Shown here: in pieces, positions 53,843 through 62,634 of the stretch
Layout: every line of letters starts with the position of its first letter
Numbering within the stretch: position 1 is the first letter of the stretch
DNA from: Maricaulis sp039978735
Lineage (GTDB): Bacteria > Pseudomonadota > Alphaproteobacteria > Caulobacterales > Maricaulaceae
Direction: 5' to 3'
Assembly: GCF_039978735.1 (NCBI RefSeq)
Contig: NZ_JBDWAS010000001.1
Span: forward strand, 1 to 64,000
DNA length: 64,000 nt
Position numbers and translations under genes: made by a program
Notes under the pieces: model-generated
Database searches by the model: none
The model's input: the letters and a program-made list of their open reading frames with translations, nothing else
What the model was told of the DNA's origin: nothing

Positions 53843-55141
53843 ATGTTCAGAACGCTTGTCATCCTGGGGCTTGCCCTGGGGTTCGCACCGGCTGTGCAGG
53901 CCCAGCAATCGCCATCCCAGGCCGCGTGTGCCACCGGCGATGGCGAAGCCTGCTTCTATACCGGCGCCGAGTACGCGCAGGGCCAGGGCGTGCCCGAGAA
54001 CAAGCAGCGCGCCGTCGATTTCTTCCTGCGCGCCTGCAATCTGGGTGTGCCGGACGGCTGCAATACGGCCGGCTATCTGATGAGCGTCGGCGAGGGCAAT
54101 CTCGAGCGGAATGTCGAACTGGGCGTGGAATACATGGCGCAGGCCTGCACGATGGGGCATGAGGATGGCTGCAGCCGCTCGCTGGGCCACTTCATCAGCG
54201 CCAGCTCACCGGCGCGCAATTACGGCCGCGCCGTCGCCACGGCCCGGGCCGGCTGCGAGGCGGGTGTCCGGAACCCGTGCCTTTGGGGGCTGGACTGGAG
54301 CTGGGACGGCAATTCCGGCGACCATCCGGACATGATCAATCTGGAAAACGCCGCCTGGTTCGCCGAGCGCGCCTGCGACCGCTATCGCGACATCAAGGGC
54401 TGCGACGTCGCCGCCCGCGTCTATGCCAATCCGGAAGCCTCCACCTTCGATGCCGAAAAAGGCCTGCGCTATTCCATCATCCGCTGTGACGAACAGCAGA
54501 GCGGCGGCGATTGCCGCAATGTGGCGGCCGTCTATATCAGCATCGAAGAGCACCGGCTGGGCGCCAGCTATTACGAGCGGGCCTGTTCGTTCGGACATGC
54601 CGAATCCTGCGGCCGGGCACGCGAATGGCAGACCTATTTCCGTGACATGGCCGCCTATGAAGCCAACCGCTCCGCCCGGATGGTGAGTATCGACCAGCCC
54701 CTCGCCCAGGGCCGCTATGCCGAGGCGGTCTCGACCGCGATCAATACCGCCCGCTCGCGCGAGCTGGCCGAACGCGCCATTCTCGCCACCCGGCAGGCCG
54801 GCCGCATGGGCGATATCGCGACGAATGATCTTTATGCGGCGGCACTGTGGTTCTCGTCCGGCCCGGTACGCCAGGCCGCCGATGCGGAACTCGCGGCGCG
54901 CGGAACCGGGCTGGAGGGCCGTTTCGGCACCGGCACCAACTCGCCGGGCGCCGCCGATGCCCGCTGGCGGGAACTCTACGGCTCGAGCGCACCGACCTAT
55001 ACATCCTCCAGCTCGGGCTCCACCTCCGCTCCACCGCCCATGCCCAGCGCCACGGATATCGCCGCAGCGACGCGGGACCGCTATCGCTATGCCCACTGCA
55101 CGATGAGCGGCAGCAATACGAGTGCGCAGGTCTGCCAGTAG
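53843..55141 (+). CDS. Secreted cysteine-rich Sel1/TPR-like repeat protein
   Basis: This 432-residue protein has a signal peptide (ILGLALGFAPAVQAQ) and repeats with paired Cys in the pattern CxxGxxxxCxxxG (ACATGDGEACFYTG, CNLGVPDGCNTAG, CTMGHEDGCSRS). These are like Helicobacter cysteine-rich (Hcp) Sel1 repeats held by disulfides. The C-terminus is Ser/Thr-rich with no recognisable domain. It is likely periplasmic or exported. The start at 53843 is preceded by CGGGAGAA. Confidence 0.82.
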   Translation: MFRTLVILGLALGFAPAVQAQQSPSQAACATGDGEACFYTGAEYAQGQGVPENKQRAVDFFLRACNLGVPDGCNTAGYLMSVGEGNLERNVELGVEYMAQACTMGHEDGCSRSLGHFISASSPARNYGRAVATARAGCEAGVRNPCLWGLDWSWDGNSGDHPDMINLENAAWFAERACDRYRDIKGCDVAARVYANPEASTFDAEKGLRYSIIRCDEQQSGGDCRNVAAVYISIEEHRLGASYYERACSFGHAESCGRAREWQTYFRDMAAYEANRSARMVSIDQPLAQGRYAEAVSTAINTARSRELAERAILATRQAGRMGDIATNDLYAAALWFSSGPVRQAADAELAARGTGLEGRFGTGTNSPGAADARWRELYGSSAPTYTSSSSGSTSAPPPMPSATDIAAATRDRYRYAHCTMSGSNTSAQVCQ

Positions 55142-55193
55142 GCTTGGCAATCACTGTGCGGGCGTACCGGCAGCGGTGCGCCCGCACACGATT

Positions 55194-55418
55194 TCAGTGA
55201 ACCGTGATATCGCCTTCGCGGGAAAGACGGCCGGCCAGCGCGTCTTCCATCACCGAGCGCAAGGCGCGCCAGGCGTCGGCGCCCTCGGGCTGGCCCTGCT
55301 CGTCCAGATCCGTCACCGCCTCGTCGGCATAGCCGATCGCCTGGGGACCGTGCAGATCGACCATGGTCCAGGCGATCTGGCGGATATCTTCGACGGTGAT
55401 GTGGACGCGCGGGGTCAT
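55194..55418 (-). CDS. Small helical protein, DUF6961-like
   Basis: This 74-residue protein starts MTPRVHITVEDIRQIAWTMVDLHG and has a later ADAWRALRSVMEDALAGR. The helix layout resembles the small family DUF6961 as I recall it; this is not certain. GGAGCCC lies before the ATG. Function is unknown. A 122-bp gap without features separates it from the DUF924 gene. Confidence 0.6.
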   Translation of the reverse strand: MTPRVHITVEDIRQIAWTMVDLHGPQAIGYADEAVTDLDEQGQPEGADAWRALRSVMEDALAGRLSREGDITVH

Positions 55419-55540
55419 GCAACGGGCTCCTGTGGACGAGGTCTGCCAGACACAGGAGCAAGGGCGGGGCCACACCGGAACCCCGATTACACATAACAAT
55501 ATCTGATAGTTATGCCAGAATCACCCGAACCGGACAGGGG

Positions 55541-56146
55541 TCAGCCCTGCCCTCCGGACGATTTTGCCGAGTCGTTCCGACCGGGTGCGTAGCCGCCGCC
55601 GTCGAGATAGGCGATTTCTTCCGCGGTCGATGTCCGCCCCAGCGCCTCATTGCGATAGGGGAAGCGTCCGAAGCGCTCGATCACCGCGCGATGCTTGCGG
55701 GCATGATCCAGCGTGCCCGGACCCTCCAGCCGCTCCTGCGCCAGGGCGACGCAGCGGTCCTGATCGGCCAGGGTTTCGGAATGCATGAAGGGCATATAGA
55801 CGAAGGCGCGGCGATCCTCGGCGACGGCCCAGTCGAACCCGCGGTCGATCATGGCGTCGGCGATCTCGCGGGCGAGCGGATCGAATTCGAAGGCCTTGCC
55901 CGAGCCGCGCCAGACATTGCGCGGAAACTGGTCGAACAGCAGGATCAGCGCCAGCGCGCCTTCGGCATCGTCCAGCCAGGGATGGCCGCCGGTGCGATAG
56001 CGCGCGGCCTCGTGCTCGATCGCCTTGCCGAAGCGCCGGCGCAGCACGGCGTCGAACGCGGCGGAGACCGCATACCATTTTGCCGGACCGGCATCCTCGA
56101 ACCAGAAATCGATAATGTCCTGCGGCGTCGGATCGGCAAGGCTCAT
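55541..56146 (-). CDS. DUF924 family protein
   Basis: This 201-residue helical protein has the family signatures QDIIDFWFEDAGPAKWY and LLFDQFPRNVWRGSGKAFEFD and YMPFMHSE. DUF924 proteins have a TPR-like fold and no proved enzyme activity. It overlaps the acyl-CoA synthetase gene upstream by 4 bp (ATGA), so they share a transcript. Confidence 0.9.
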   Translation of the reverse strand: MSLADPTPQDIIDFWFEDAGPAKWYAVSAAFDAVLRRRFGKAIEHEAARYRTGGHPWLDDAEGALALILLFDQFPRNVWRGSGKAFEFDPLAREIADAMIDRGFDWAVAEDRRAFVYMPFMHSETLADQDRCVALAQERLEGPGTLDHARKHRAVIERFGRFPYRNEALGRTSTAEEIAYLDGGGYAPGRNDSAKSSGGQG

Positions 56147-57936
56147 ACGCGAAGGGCTCCGGACTGGATCTGCTCGTACAGCTCCGGGGTCAGGGTCACA
56201 TAGCGCCCCTCGCCGGGATGATCGAACAGGATCGTGTCCGAAATCGCGGCCGGATCAAAGCCTTCCTTCACCAGATCGACCTTGCGGAACTTGAACGTGC
56301 CGGTCGTGTCGGTCTGCGGCTGCAGACGCAGGAAGAGCGGGCGGGCATAGGCCGGCAGCGCGTCGTGGACATGGGCGTGCAGCGCGTCGAAGTCGACCCC
56401 GCCGTCTGACAGGACCAGCGCGGCCATGCCGGCGCGGCCGGAATGGCCCTCGACTTCGACACCATAGACATTGGCCTGCTCGACACCCGCCACGCTCAGC
56501 GCTTCGGCCACCTCGCCGGTCGCCACGTTTTCCGACTTCCAGCGGAAAGTGTCGCCGACCCGGTCGACGAAATAATAATAGCCCAGCTTGTCGCGCGTCA
56601 TCAGGTCGCCGGTGCGGAACCAGGCATCGCCCTCTTCATAGACATTGCGCAGGATCTTCTTCTCGGTGTCTTCCTTGCTGCCATATCCATCGAAGCGGAA
56701 ACGCGAATCCTCCGGGTCGATCTTGCCGATCGCCTCGCCCACCTCGCCGGGCGCACACTGGATGCAGAACCCGTCCTCGCCGCGCATCGGCTTCTCCGCT
56801 TCCATGTCGAAGCGGACGAGATCGATATTGAAGCGGGATTTCAGATAGCCGGGCACGCGGCCGATCGAGCCAGGCGTGTTGTCGGAATTGACCAGACCGA
56901 CATTGCCCTCCGTCGAGCCATAGAACTCGACGATCTGCGGCAGGTCGAACCGTTCCTGGAACTCCTCCCACACTTCGCGGCGCATGCCATTGCCAATGGC
57001 GACGCGCAGCTTGTGCTGCTTCTCCTCGGGCGTTTCCGGCGAGTTGACCAGGAAACGGCAGAGCTCGCCGACATACATGAACATGGTGGCGCCGAAACGG
57101 TGCACGTCAGGCCAGAAATTCGTCGCCGAAAAGCGCGGCCGGATGATCAGCGCGCCGCCGAAGCAGATCGCACAGCCCACACCGCACAGCCCGCCCGTCG
57201 CGTGATAGAGCGGCAGTACCATCATCATGCGGTCGGTCTCGCCAGCCTTGGCCACAATGGCGAAGACATGGAGATAGTAGAGCGCGCGGATATGCGTCAT
57301 CAGCGCCGCCTTGGGCAGGCCGGTCGTGCCGCTGGTGAACATTTTCAGCACGGCGTCTTCCGGCTTCACCGTATCGCGCACGATGGGATCCGGCCGGTCG
57401 GCAGACTGTCCGGCCAGCGCCGTATCGAAGGACTGCGCACCGTCCATCGTGCCGTCAAACACCCAGGCGCCGATATCGCCGATACCGCAGGCCTTCGCGC
57501 TCTCATAGGCACCGGCCAGCTCGCCCTCGATGATGGCGTGTTTGGTCTCGCCGATCGTCAGGCAGTGGGCGAGCGACTGTCCCGACAGCTGGCTGTTGAT
57601 CAGGGAGATCACGATGCCGGCCTTGGACAGGCCGAACCAGATCGCGATGTATTCCCAGCGATTGCTCATGAAGAGCGCCACCGTGTCGCCGGGCTTCAGG
57701 CCCTGGTCCAGCGCCCAGTGGGCCACCCGGTTCGCATAGGCGTCGAACTGGCGATAGGTGATCTCACCATCCTCGAGCAGGGCCATGGGACGGTCGGGAT
57801 AGCGGTCGACGGTCGCCTCGATCTTGTCCGGCACGCGCATGCCGGAGCCCGAGCCCACCTTGCGGATCTCGCGCAGCACGCGAAGCATGCCCGACACATA
57901 GTCGAACTCGCGCTTGATCGCGCCGAAAACGCCCAT
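56143..57936 (-). CDS. Long-chain acyl-CoA synthetase (FATP-like)
   Basis: This 597-residue ANL enzyme has the P-loop LKMFTSGTTGLPKAA, the A5 motif VEFYGSTEGNVGLVN, and the C-terminal GDLMTRDKLGYYYFVDRVGDTFRWKSEN region containing the hinge Asp-Arg. It activates long-chain fatty acids to CoA esters with ATP. The YGSTEGN-type motif fits the very-long-chain (FATP) branch. It starts at an ATG preceded by CGGGAGGAA and is followed by the DUF924 gene. Confidence 0.93.
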   Translation of the reverse strand: MGVFGAIKREFDYVSGMLRVLREIRKVGSGSGMRVPDKIEATVDRYPDRPMALLEDGEITYRQFDAYANRVAHWALDQGLKPGDTVALFMSNRWEYIAIWFGLSKAGIVISLINSQLSGQSLAHCLTIGETKHAIIEGELAGAYESAKACGIGDIGAWVFDGTMDGAQSFDTALAGQSADRPDPIVRDTVKPEDAVLKMFTSGTTGLPKAALMTHIRALYYLHVFAIVAKAGETDRMMMVLPLYHATGGLCGVGCAICFGGALIIRPRFSATNFWPDVHRFGATMFMYVGELCRFLVNSPETPEEKQHKLRVAIGNGMRREVWEEFQERFDLPQIVEFYGSTEGNVGLVNSDNTPGSIGRVPGYLKSRFNIDLVRFDMEAEKPMRGEDGFCIQCAPGEVGEAIGKIDPEDSRFRFDGYGSKEDTEKKILRNVYEEGDAWFRTGDLMTRDKLGYYYFVDRVGDTFRWKSENVATGEVAEALSVAGVEQANVYGVEVEGHSGRAGMAALVLSDGGVDFDALHAHVHDALPAYARPLFLRLQPQTDTTGTFKFRKVDLVKEGFDPAAISDTILFDHPGEGRYVTLTPELYEQIQSGALRV

Positions 57937-58066
57937 CGATTTCCTCCCGTTTTGCCCAGCAGAGTAGGTAGGGACCCCACCCGGTCAAGCACAACAGGAC
58001 GACTGCGGCGGCAAGTGTGAAACGTGTTTCAGAACATGTCCGGCAATTTCCGCGTCAACCGGCGGA

Positions 58067-58978
58067 TCACCGCCGGTAACGCGTCCCCTCACGGCCGGTT
58101 TCCGCAGCCAGGGCAAGACAAACCGCCAGCAGGGGCAAGTCTTTCAGGATGAAATGCCCGGCCGATGCCAGCGCCGGGAAACCGCCCAGCTCACCCTCCC
58201 AGGATCCGGAGAAGGTGATCAGGAAGGACAGCGTCACGCAGAAGGTCACCGCGGCCAGGACGAGGCCGATCCGGTAGGCGCGCGTCGAAAACCAGTAGCC
58301 GGCCAGTGCGGCAACCGTGAACAGCTCGATCGCGCCGATCGCATAGGAGGTGCCCTGGAGACCGATCTGGCCGGGCATCCAGTAGAAGAAGAGGTGCGAG
58401 CGGACGAGCGGTTCGATCCCGGCCGCCTCGGTGGCTGTGAACTTCATCGCGCCGATCCAGCCGAGCACCAGCACCAGCCCGGCCCACATCACCAGCTGCG
58501 CCCACACCCGCATCTGGGAATAGCGGCTGGAGAACATGCGGGTATTGTCGAAGGAGCCGCACCACAGGGCGAGGCCGAGAATGGCGAGATACTTGATGAT
58601 GTCCTGACCCGCGCCGATCGCCGGGAAACCGCCCTCTGCCGCGATCCACACCGGATTGGTCGCCATCAGCGTCAGCGCGCCGGCGCAGAACAGGCCCAGC
58701 ATGGCAAAGCCGATGCGCCGGAAAGCGCCGGAGGGGATGGGCAGGCCGATCAGCACCGCCATGACGATCTGGTAGACGCCGATCGCCCGCGCCGCAGAGG
58801 ACGCCTGGTCGGACACGTCCGGCAGCATGGCATGACCGTCCAGCCAGCCCGCCGTGATCGCCGTGCCCACACTTGTGAAATCCATGGCGCCGAACCACAA
58901 GAATGTCAGCGCCAGCGCGAAACGCGCGAAAATCAACGCACTACCCGGTGACAGCAAGGCCCGCCTCCTCAAACTCAC
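58067..58978 (-). CDS. Membrane protein with two DUF417-like halves
   Basis: This protein of about 303 residues has eight likely membrane segments in two repeated halves. The second half (about 160-295: GWIGAMKFTATEAAGIEPL, LGGFPALASAGHFILKDLPLL) fits DUF417/YkgB. The first half (LWFGAMDFTSVGTAI, EGGFPAIGAGQDIIKYLAIL) is a diverged copy of the same module. YkgB proteins are linked to chlorine or oxidant stress in E. coli. The start is uncertain: a GTG at 58978 or 59011. Confidence 0.78.
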   Translation of the reverse strand: MSLRRRALLSPGSALIFARFALALTFLWFGAMDFTSVGTAITAGWLDGHAMLPDVSDQASSAARAIGVYQIVMAVLIGLPIPSGAFRRIGFAMLGLFCAGALTLMATNPVWIAAEGGFPAIGAGQDIIKYLAILGLALWCGSFDNTRMFSSRYSQMRVWAQLVMWAGLVLVLGWIGAMKFTATEAAGIEPLVRSHLFFYWMPGQIGLQGTSYAIGAIELFTVAALAGYWFSTRAYRIGLVLAAVTFCVTLSFLITFSGSWEGELGGFPALASAGHFILKDLPLLAVCLALAAETGREGTRYRR

Positions 58979-59156
58979 CCCGTCCAGCTGGCCGTGACCG
59001 GACGCTAGCACTCCGGACCGCGTCTGACGAGGCCGGTTTCAACCGCTCCCTTGGCAAGACGCTGGACTGTCCGGGGCAAAAGTCCGCCGGCATCTGTAAA
59101 CTTCCGCTCAACTTGTCCGTGCCATCACGACCCGGTCGAACCAAAAAGGCACTGCG

Positions 59157-60103
59157 ATGCTCCGCCACCTACTGTCAGCCGTCGTCATTGCCGTGATCTG
59201 CCATGTACTCAGTGCTGCAATCCTTTGGTTCATGCTGGCCGTGGACTATGTCATGGCCTGGATCGGCTTCCTCCCGTTTGTGGGTCTCCCGTTCGGAGCC
59301 TCAAACTGGGTGCCAATCGTCCTGGTCGCGCTGACAGGTTTCAGCAAAACACGATATGGACGCCTCCTCGCGCTTCCACTCTTTGCTCTCATGTGGTTCG
59401 TTCCGGCTTTCCTCATGCGAGCGCACGTTGCTCACGAGATAGAAAACCTAGAATCCCGTCCGAAGCTCACGCCGGTGGAGATGCCCGAGGAGTTCGTTCT
59501 CTACAGCGACGGCGAACTGACGGAGCAGATGCGGATAGACCTGCTCTCGGGCCGCGTGCGGCGGATCGTATTCATGCAACACGAACATCCCCCTACCGCA
59601 ACTTGTCCCGACTGCGCGAGACCACCGGGGGGAACCGGAATGGTGTTGTCGAGTGGACCGCGCTGCCGGCTGAGGATTGCGGTGAGCAGCATCGGAACGC
59701 GCGATCAATCAAACCGCCACTGCTTTTCGGCTGCCTGCACAGCCGGACCGATCCGGAAACCTTGCCGACTATCGTATTCGGGGACGCCTTCAATGGCAGG
59801 CTCGGAGAGTCCGATCACAAAGCATTGTTTCGCGGACATCTGGTCTACGACCCGGACAGGCTGCGGTCAGCGATCCAGGTCGAAGAGGTCATCCCCTATG
59901 ATGCCTACATGACGGTTCGTCTCCCCAGATACCTACCCTATATCGCAGCGGGCCCCCAGAGATCATCCGTAAACTCGCCTTGGGAACAGCGCGGAATGTT
60001 TCCCGTAGAGACGATGAATATCAGCCTGGAAGTGGCGTCCCTGGAGGAGGAGCTGGATCAGATGTGGTCGACGGAGAGCAGGGACAAGCCAAACCAGCCT
60101 TGA
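59157..60103 (+). pseudogene. Frameshifted membrane-anchored protein
   Basis: The N-terminal part (frame from 59157) has two to three membrane segments (AVVIAVICHVLSAAILWFML, WVPIVLVALTGF) and stays plausible to about 59590. The sequence then turns Ser/Arg/Cys-rich and unlike a protein, while another frame continues well (LRETTGGNRNGVVEWTALPAEDC, TLPTIVFGDAFNGRLGESDH) to a stop at 60103. The switch coincides with a run of five C at 59589-59593; one extra C would restore one frame of about 315 residues. I recognise no family. It may be a real pseudogene, a phase-variable gene or a sequence error. Confidence 0.65.
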
Positions 60104-60425
60104 TGTGTATGGGCAACAGGCCCGAAACAGGAACGACCAGGGACAATTGCAATCCTCGCCCTTCGCTAGACGCTTCGGCGAGACACCCTGCACTCTGAGG
60201 AGAAACCAGGGCGTGCTTGGCCGGACCCCGGATCAGATCCGGTGGAGCGTCGGCTTGTGCCCCTTGGTCAGGCTCGAACCCCACAGCCTTGAGCGCGCCC
60301 CATGTGAGCGCGAACTGCCGGTAGTGGCGGATGGCGCTTGCGAGAAGCAGTCCGCCTTCGCCCGCTCGCATCGCTCGCATTCGCGCTGCGGGTGGCTCGC
60401 CACCCGAAGCCCGAAGGGCGAAGGG
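60104..60425. other. Intergenic region with a tRNA-like fragment
   Basis: No gene is visible in these 322 bp. At about 60256-60279 (minus strand) a partial copy of the 3' part of the adjacent tRNA-Leu occurs (GCCCC, then TGGTCAG and CTCGAAC). The stretch 60400-60425 carries short inverted repeats (CCCGAAG with CGAAGGG nearby). It could be a remnant of a past integration at the tRNA. Confidence 0.4.
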
Positions 60426-60510
60426 TGGTGCCCCTGGTCAGACTCGAACTGACACTCCTTGCGGAAACGGATTTTGAATCCGTCGCGTCTACCAATTCCG
60501 CCACAGGGGC
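60426..60510 (-). tRNA. tRNA-Leu (anticodon CAA)
   Basis: An 85-nt gene with encoded CCA. The acceptor GCCCCTG pairs with CAGGGGC, the D arm reads GCGGAATTGGTAGACGC, the anticodon loop TTCAAAA carries CAA, a long variable arm (TTCCGCAAGGAG) is typical for Leu, and the T arm is CAGTTCGAGTCTG. It reads UUG codons. Confidence 0.95.
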
Positions 60511-60657
60511 TCCGGAGCGGGGCGAAAGCCGCCGCCCGAGCGCGCCGCAAGCTGACCGCGAACCCCCGCCAAGTCAACAAGCCATTGCGCTCGACGGGAC
60601 GGGCTGTGCTGGCTAGTGTCCGCACATCTCGACACTGTTTGTCAGGACACGATCCGC

Positions 60658-61275
60658 ATGACCGATGCAGCCGAAAACCGGGGCCTCCTGTCGGCCCTGG
60701 AGGCCATTGCCGCAGACACGGGCGAAGAGGGTTGCACGCTGGGCGAATTTGTCGACGCCCTCGGCGAGCGCGCCTTCGGCATCATCCTGTTTGCCATGGC
60801 CCTGCCCGTCTCCATTCCCTTCCTCTATGGCGTGCCGCAGATCATGTCCCTGCCGATGATGGCGCTGGCCGCCCAGATGGCGATGGGCCGCGACGAACCC
60901 TGGCTGCCGGCACGCTTCAAGGCGCGGCGCCTGTCCAAGGCGGGGCTGGACCGCATGGCGCGCAGCGGCCGCAAATGGTTCGGCTGGCTGGAAGCGCTCG
61001 CCCGGCCGCGCCTGCGCTTTCTCTCCGGCCCGTCGGCGGAGCGCGTGATCGGCCTCATCTTCATGATTTTCTGTGCCTCGATCCTGGTGCCGCTGCCGGC
61101 CACCAACACCACGCCGGGCATCGCGCTGGCCATCGCCGCGCTGGGTCTTCTCACCCGCGACGGGCTGCTGATCATTGCCGGCCTGATCCTGGGTGTGGTG
61201 TGGATCACGCTTTTGTTGGTTTTCGGCTATGCCATGATTGATATAGCCAAGGACTTCCTCCGGTCCCTGGTTTAG
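60658..61275 (+). CDS. ExoD family membrane protein
   Basis: This 205-residue protein has four to five hydrophobic segments (FGIILFAMALPVSIPFLYGVPQ, VIGLIFMIFCASILVPLPATNTTPG). It matches the ExoD family, first found as needed for exopolysaccharide synthesis in rhizobia; the molecular role is not defined. The ATG at 60658 is used (MTDAAENRGLL). It is followed by dsbB. Confidence 0.9.
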   Translation: MTDAAENRGLLSALEAIAADTGEEGCTLGEFVDALGERAFGIILFAMALPVSIPFLYGVPQIMSLPMMALAAQMAMGRDEPWLPARFKARRLSKAGLDRMARSGRKWFGWLEALARPRLRFLSGPSAERVIGLIFMIFCASILVPLPATNTTPGIALAIAALGLLTRDGLLIIAGLILGVVWITLLLVFGYAMIDIAKDFLRSLV

Positions 61276-61352
61276 CGGGCCGGCAGGTCTGTGCGAATTG
61301 GTCGCGGTACATGTTTCGGGCCCGGCCGCTAGATTGCCCGGTACTTGCAACA

Positions 61353-61880
61353 ATGGACACCATGACACCTGTTCTGACCCAGTTCCCGCTCTCGCGCTGG
61401 CCCCTGCTGATGGCGGGCGGTTCGCTTCTGCTGCTCTTCGGCGCCTGGGGCTTCCAGTATATCGGCCACTACGACCCCTGTGCCCTGTGCTACGACCAGC
61501 GCCATATCCACATGGCGGTGATCGCGCTGGGCCTGGCTTTCGGCGGGCTGATGATCGCGCGCCCGGGCCTCGCCCGTTTCGCGCCCTTCATGATCTTCGC
61601 CGTGGCAGCCGTGCTGCTGTTCTCGGCGGGCTTTTCGGCCTGGCATGCCGGGATCGAGTACAAATGGTGGGCCGGCCCGGAAACCTGCACCGCCTCGGGC
61701 GGCGGCAGCGTGTCGGTCTCCGACGTGCTTGCCGCGCTGGATGGCCAGCGCCCTGTCGTCCTGTGCGACGAGGCGGCCTGGACGCTGCTGGGCATCTCCA
61801 TGGCAGGCTATAACGCGCTGATCTCGGCGGCGATGGCCGGCCTGTCGATCGCCATGGGCATCCGGGGTCTGAAATCATGA
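61353..61880 (+). CDS. dsbB: Disulfide bond formation protein DsbB
   Basis: This 175-residue four-helix protein has the redox pair Cys-x-x-Cys in DPCALCYDQRH and a second periplasmic pair (PETCTASGGG, VVLCDEAAW). DsbB passes electrons from DsbA to ubiquinone. It overlaps the coq7 gene by ATGA; ubiquinone synthesis and DsbB are functionally linked. The start is the ATG at 61353; 61362 is possible too. Confidence 0.93.
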   Translation: MDTMTPVLTQFPLSRWPLLMAGGSLLLLFGAWGFQYIGHYDPCALCYDQRHIHMAVIALGLAFGGLMIARPGLARFAPFMIFAVAAVLLFSAGFSAWHAGIEYKWWAGPETCTASGGGSVSVSDVLAALDGQRPVVLCDEAAWTLLGISMAGYNALISAAMAGLSIAMGIRGLKS

Positions 61881-62449
61881 CCGCGCAACGCGCACCCCGC
61901 CCGCCTTTGCCCGGCCGCCGCCGCGACCGGACGCGGATCGAGCAGATGGTCCGCGTCGACCATGCCGGCGAATATGGCGCTGTGGCGATCTATCAGGGCC
62001 AGCGCGCCGTGTTCGGACAATTGCCGCACAAGGCCCGCATCGCCGCCCAGCTGGAGGAGATGGAGGCCGACGAACAGCACCATCTCGACACGTTCGACCG
62101 GCTGATCTTCGAACACGATGCCCGCCCCACCGCGCTGGCGCCCGTCTGGGACGTCGCCGGTCACGCGCTGGGTGCCGTCACCGCGCTGATGGGTGAAAAG
62201 GCCGCCCATGCCTGCACCGAGGCCGTCGAGACCGTCATCGAGCGCCATTATGCCGGCCAGGTCGCCGAACTGAAGGCGATGGGCGAGGACGAGCTGGCCG
62301 AGCTGTTCGAGAAATTCCGCCTCGAGGAAATCGAGCACCGCGACCTCGCCGTCGAGGAAGGCGCCAGGCAAGCCCCCGGCTACGCCCTCCTCTCCCGCGC
62401 CATCCAGGCGGGGTGCAGGATCGCGATCAGGGTGTCCGAGCGGGTTTAG
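61877..62449 (+). CDS. coq7: Demethoxyubiquinone hydroxylase (Coq7/UbiF-like)
   Basis: This 190-residue diiron protein carries the ligand motifs of the Coq7 family: VDHAGEYGAVAIY, EMEADEQHHLDTF, EAVETVIERHYAGQ and LEEIEHRDLAVEEGA. It hydroxylates demethoxyubiquinone late in ubiquinone synthesis. It starts within the last codons of dsbB. A repeat element follows. Confidence 0.95.
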   Translation: MTAQRAPRPPLPGRRRDRTRIEQMVRVDHAGEYGAVAIYQGQRAVFGQLPHKARIAAQLEEMEADEQHHLDTFDRLIFEHDARPTALAPVWDVAGHALGAVTALMGEKAAHACTEAVETVIERHYAGQVAELKAMGEDELAELFEKFRLEEIEHRDLAVEEGARQAPGYALLSRAIQAGCRIAIRVSERV

Positions 62450-62470
62450 GGACTCAACCACCCCAACACC

Positions 62471-62606
62471 ACCGTCATCCCCCGGCTTGTCCGGGGGACC
62501 TCAGCCACCCGGCTTCCCGAATGTGACACCGGCCGGTGGGTCATGGTCCACGTGATGGACGAGGTCCCCCGGATCCCTGCTGAAGCAGGGCCCGTGGGAT
62601 GACGGT
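62471..62606. repeat. Hairpin repeat element D
   Basis: The element opens with ACCGTCATCCCCCGGCTTG and closes with GTGGGATGACGGT, inverted termini of the family seen at 172-323 and 3995-4102. Inside are further complementary words (CGGGGGACCT and AGGTCCCCCG). It fills the gap between the convergent coq7 and histidine-kinase genes. Confidence 0.65.
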
Positions 62607-62634
62607 GCTGGAGTGTATGTAGCACCCGCCCCCC

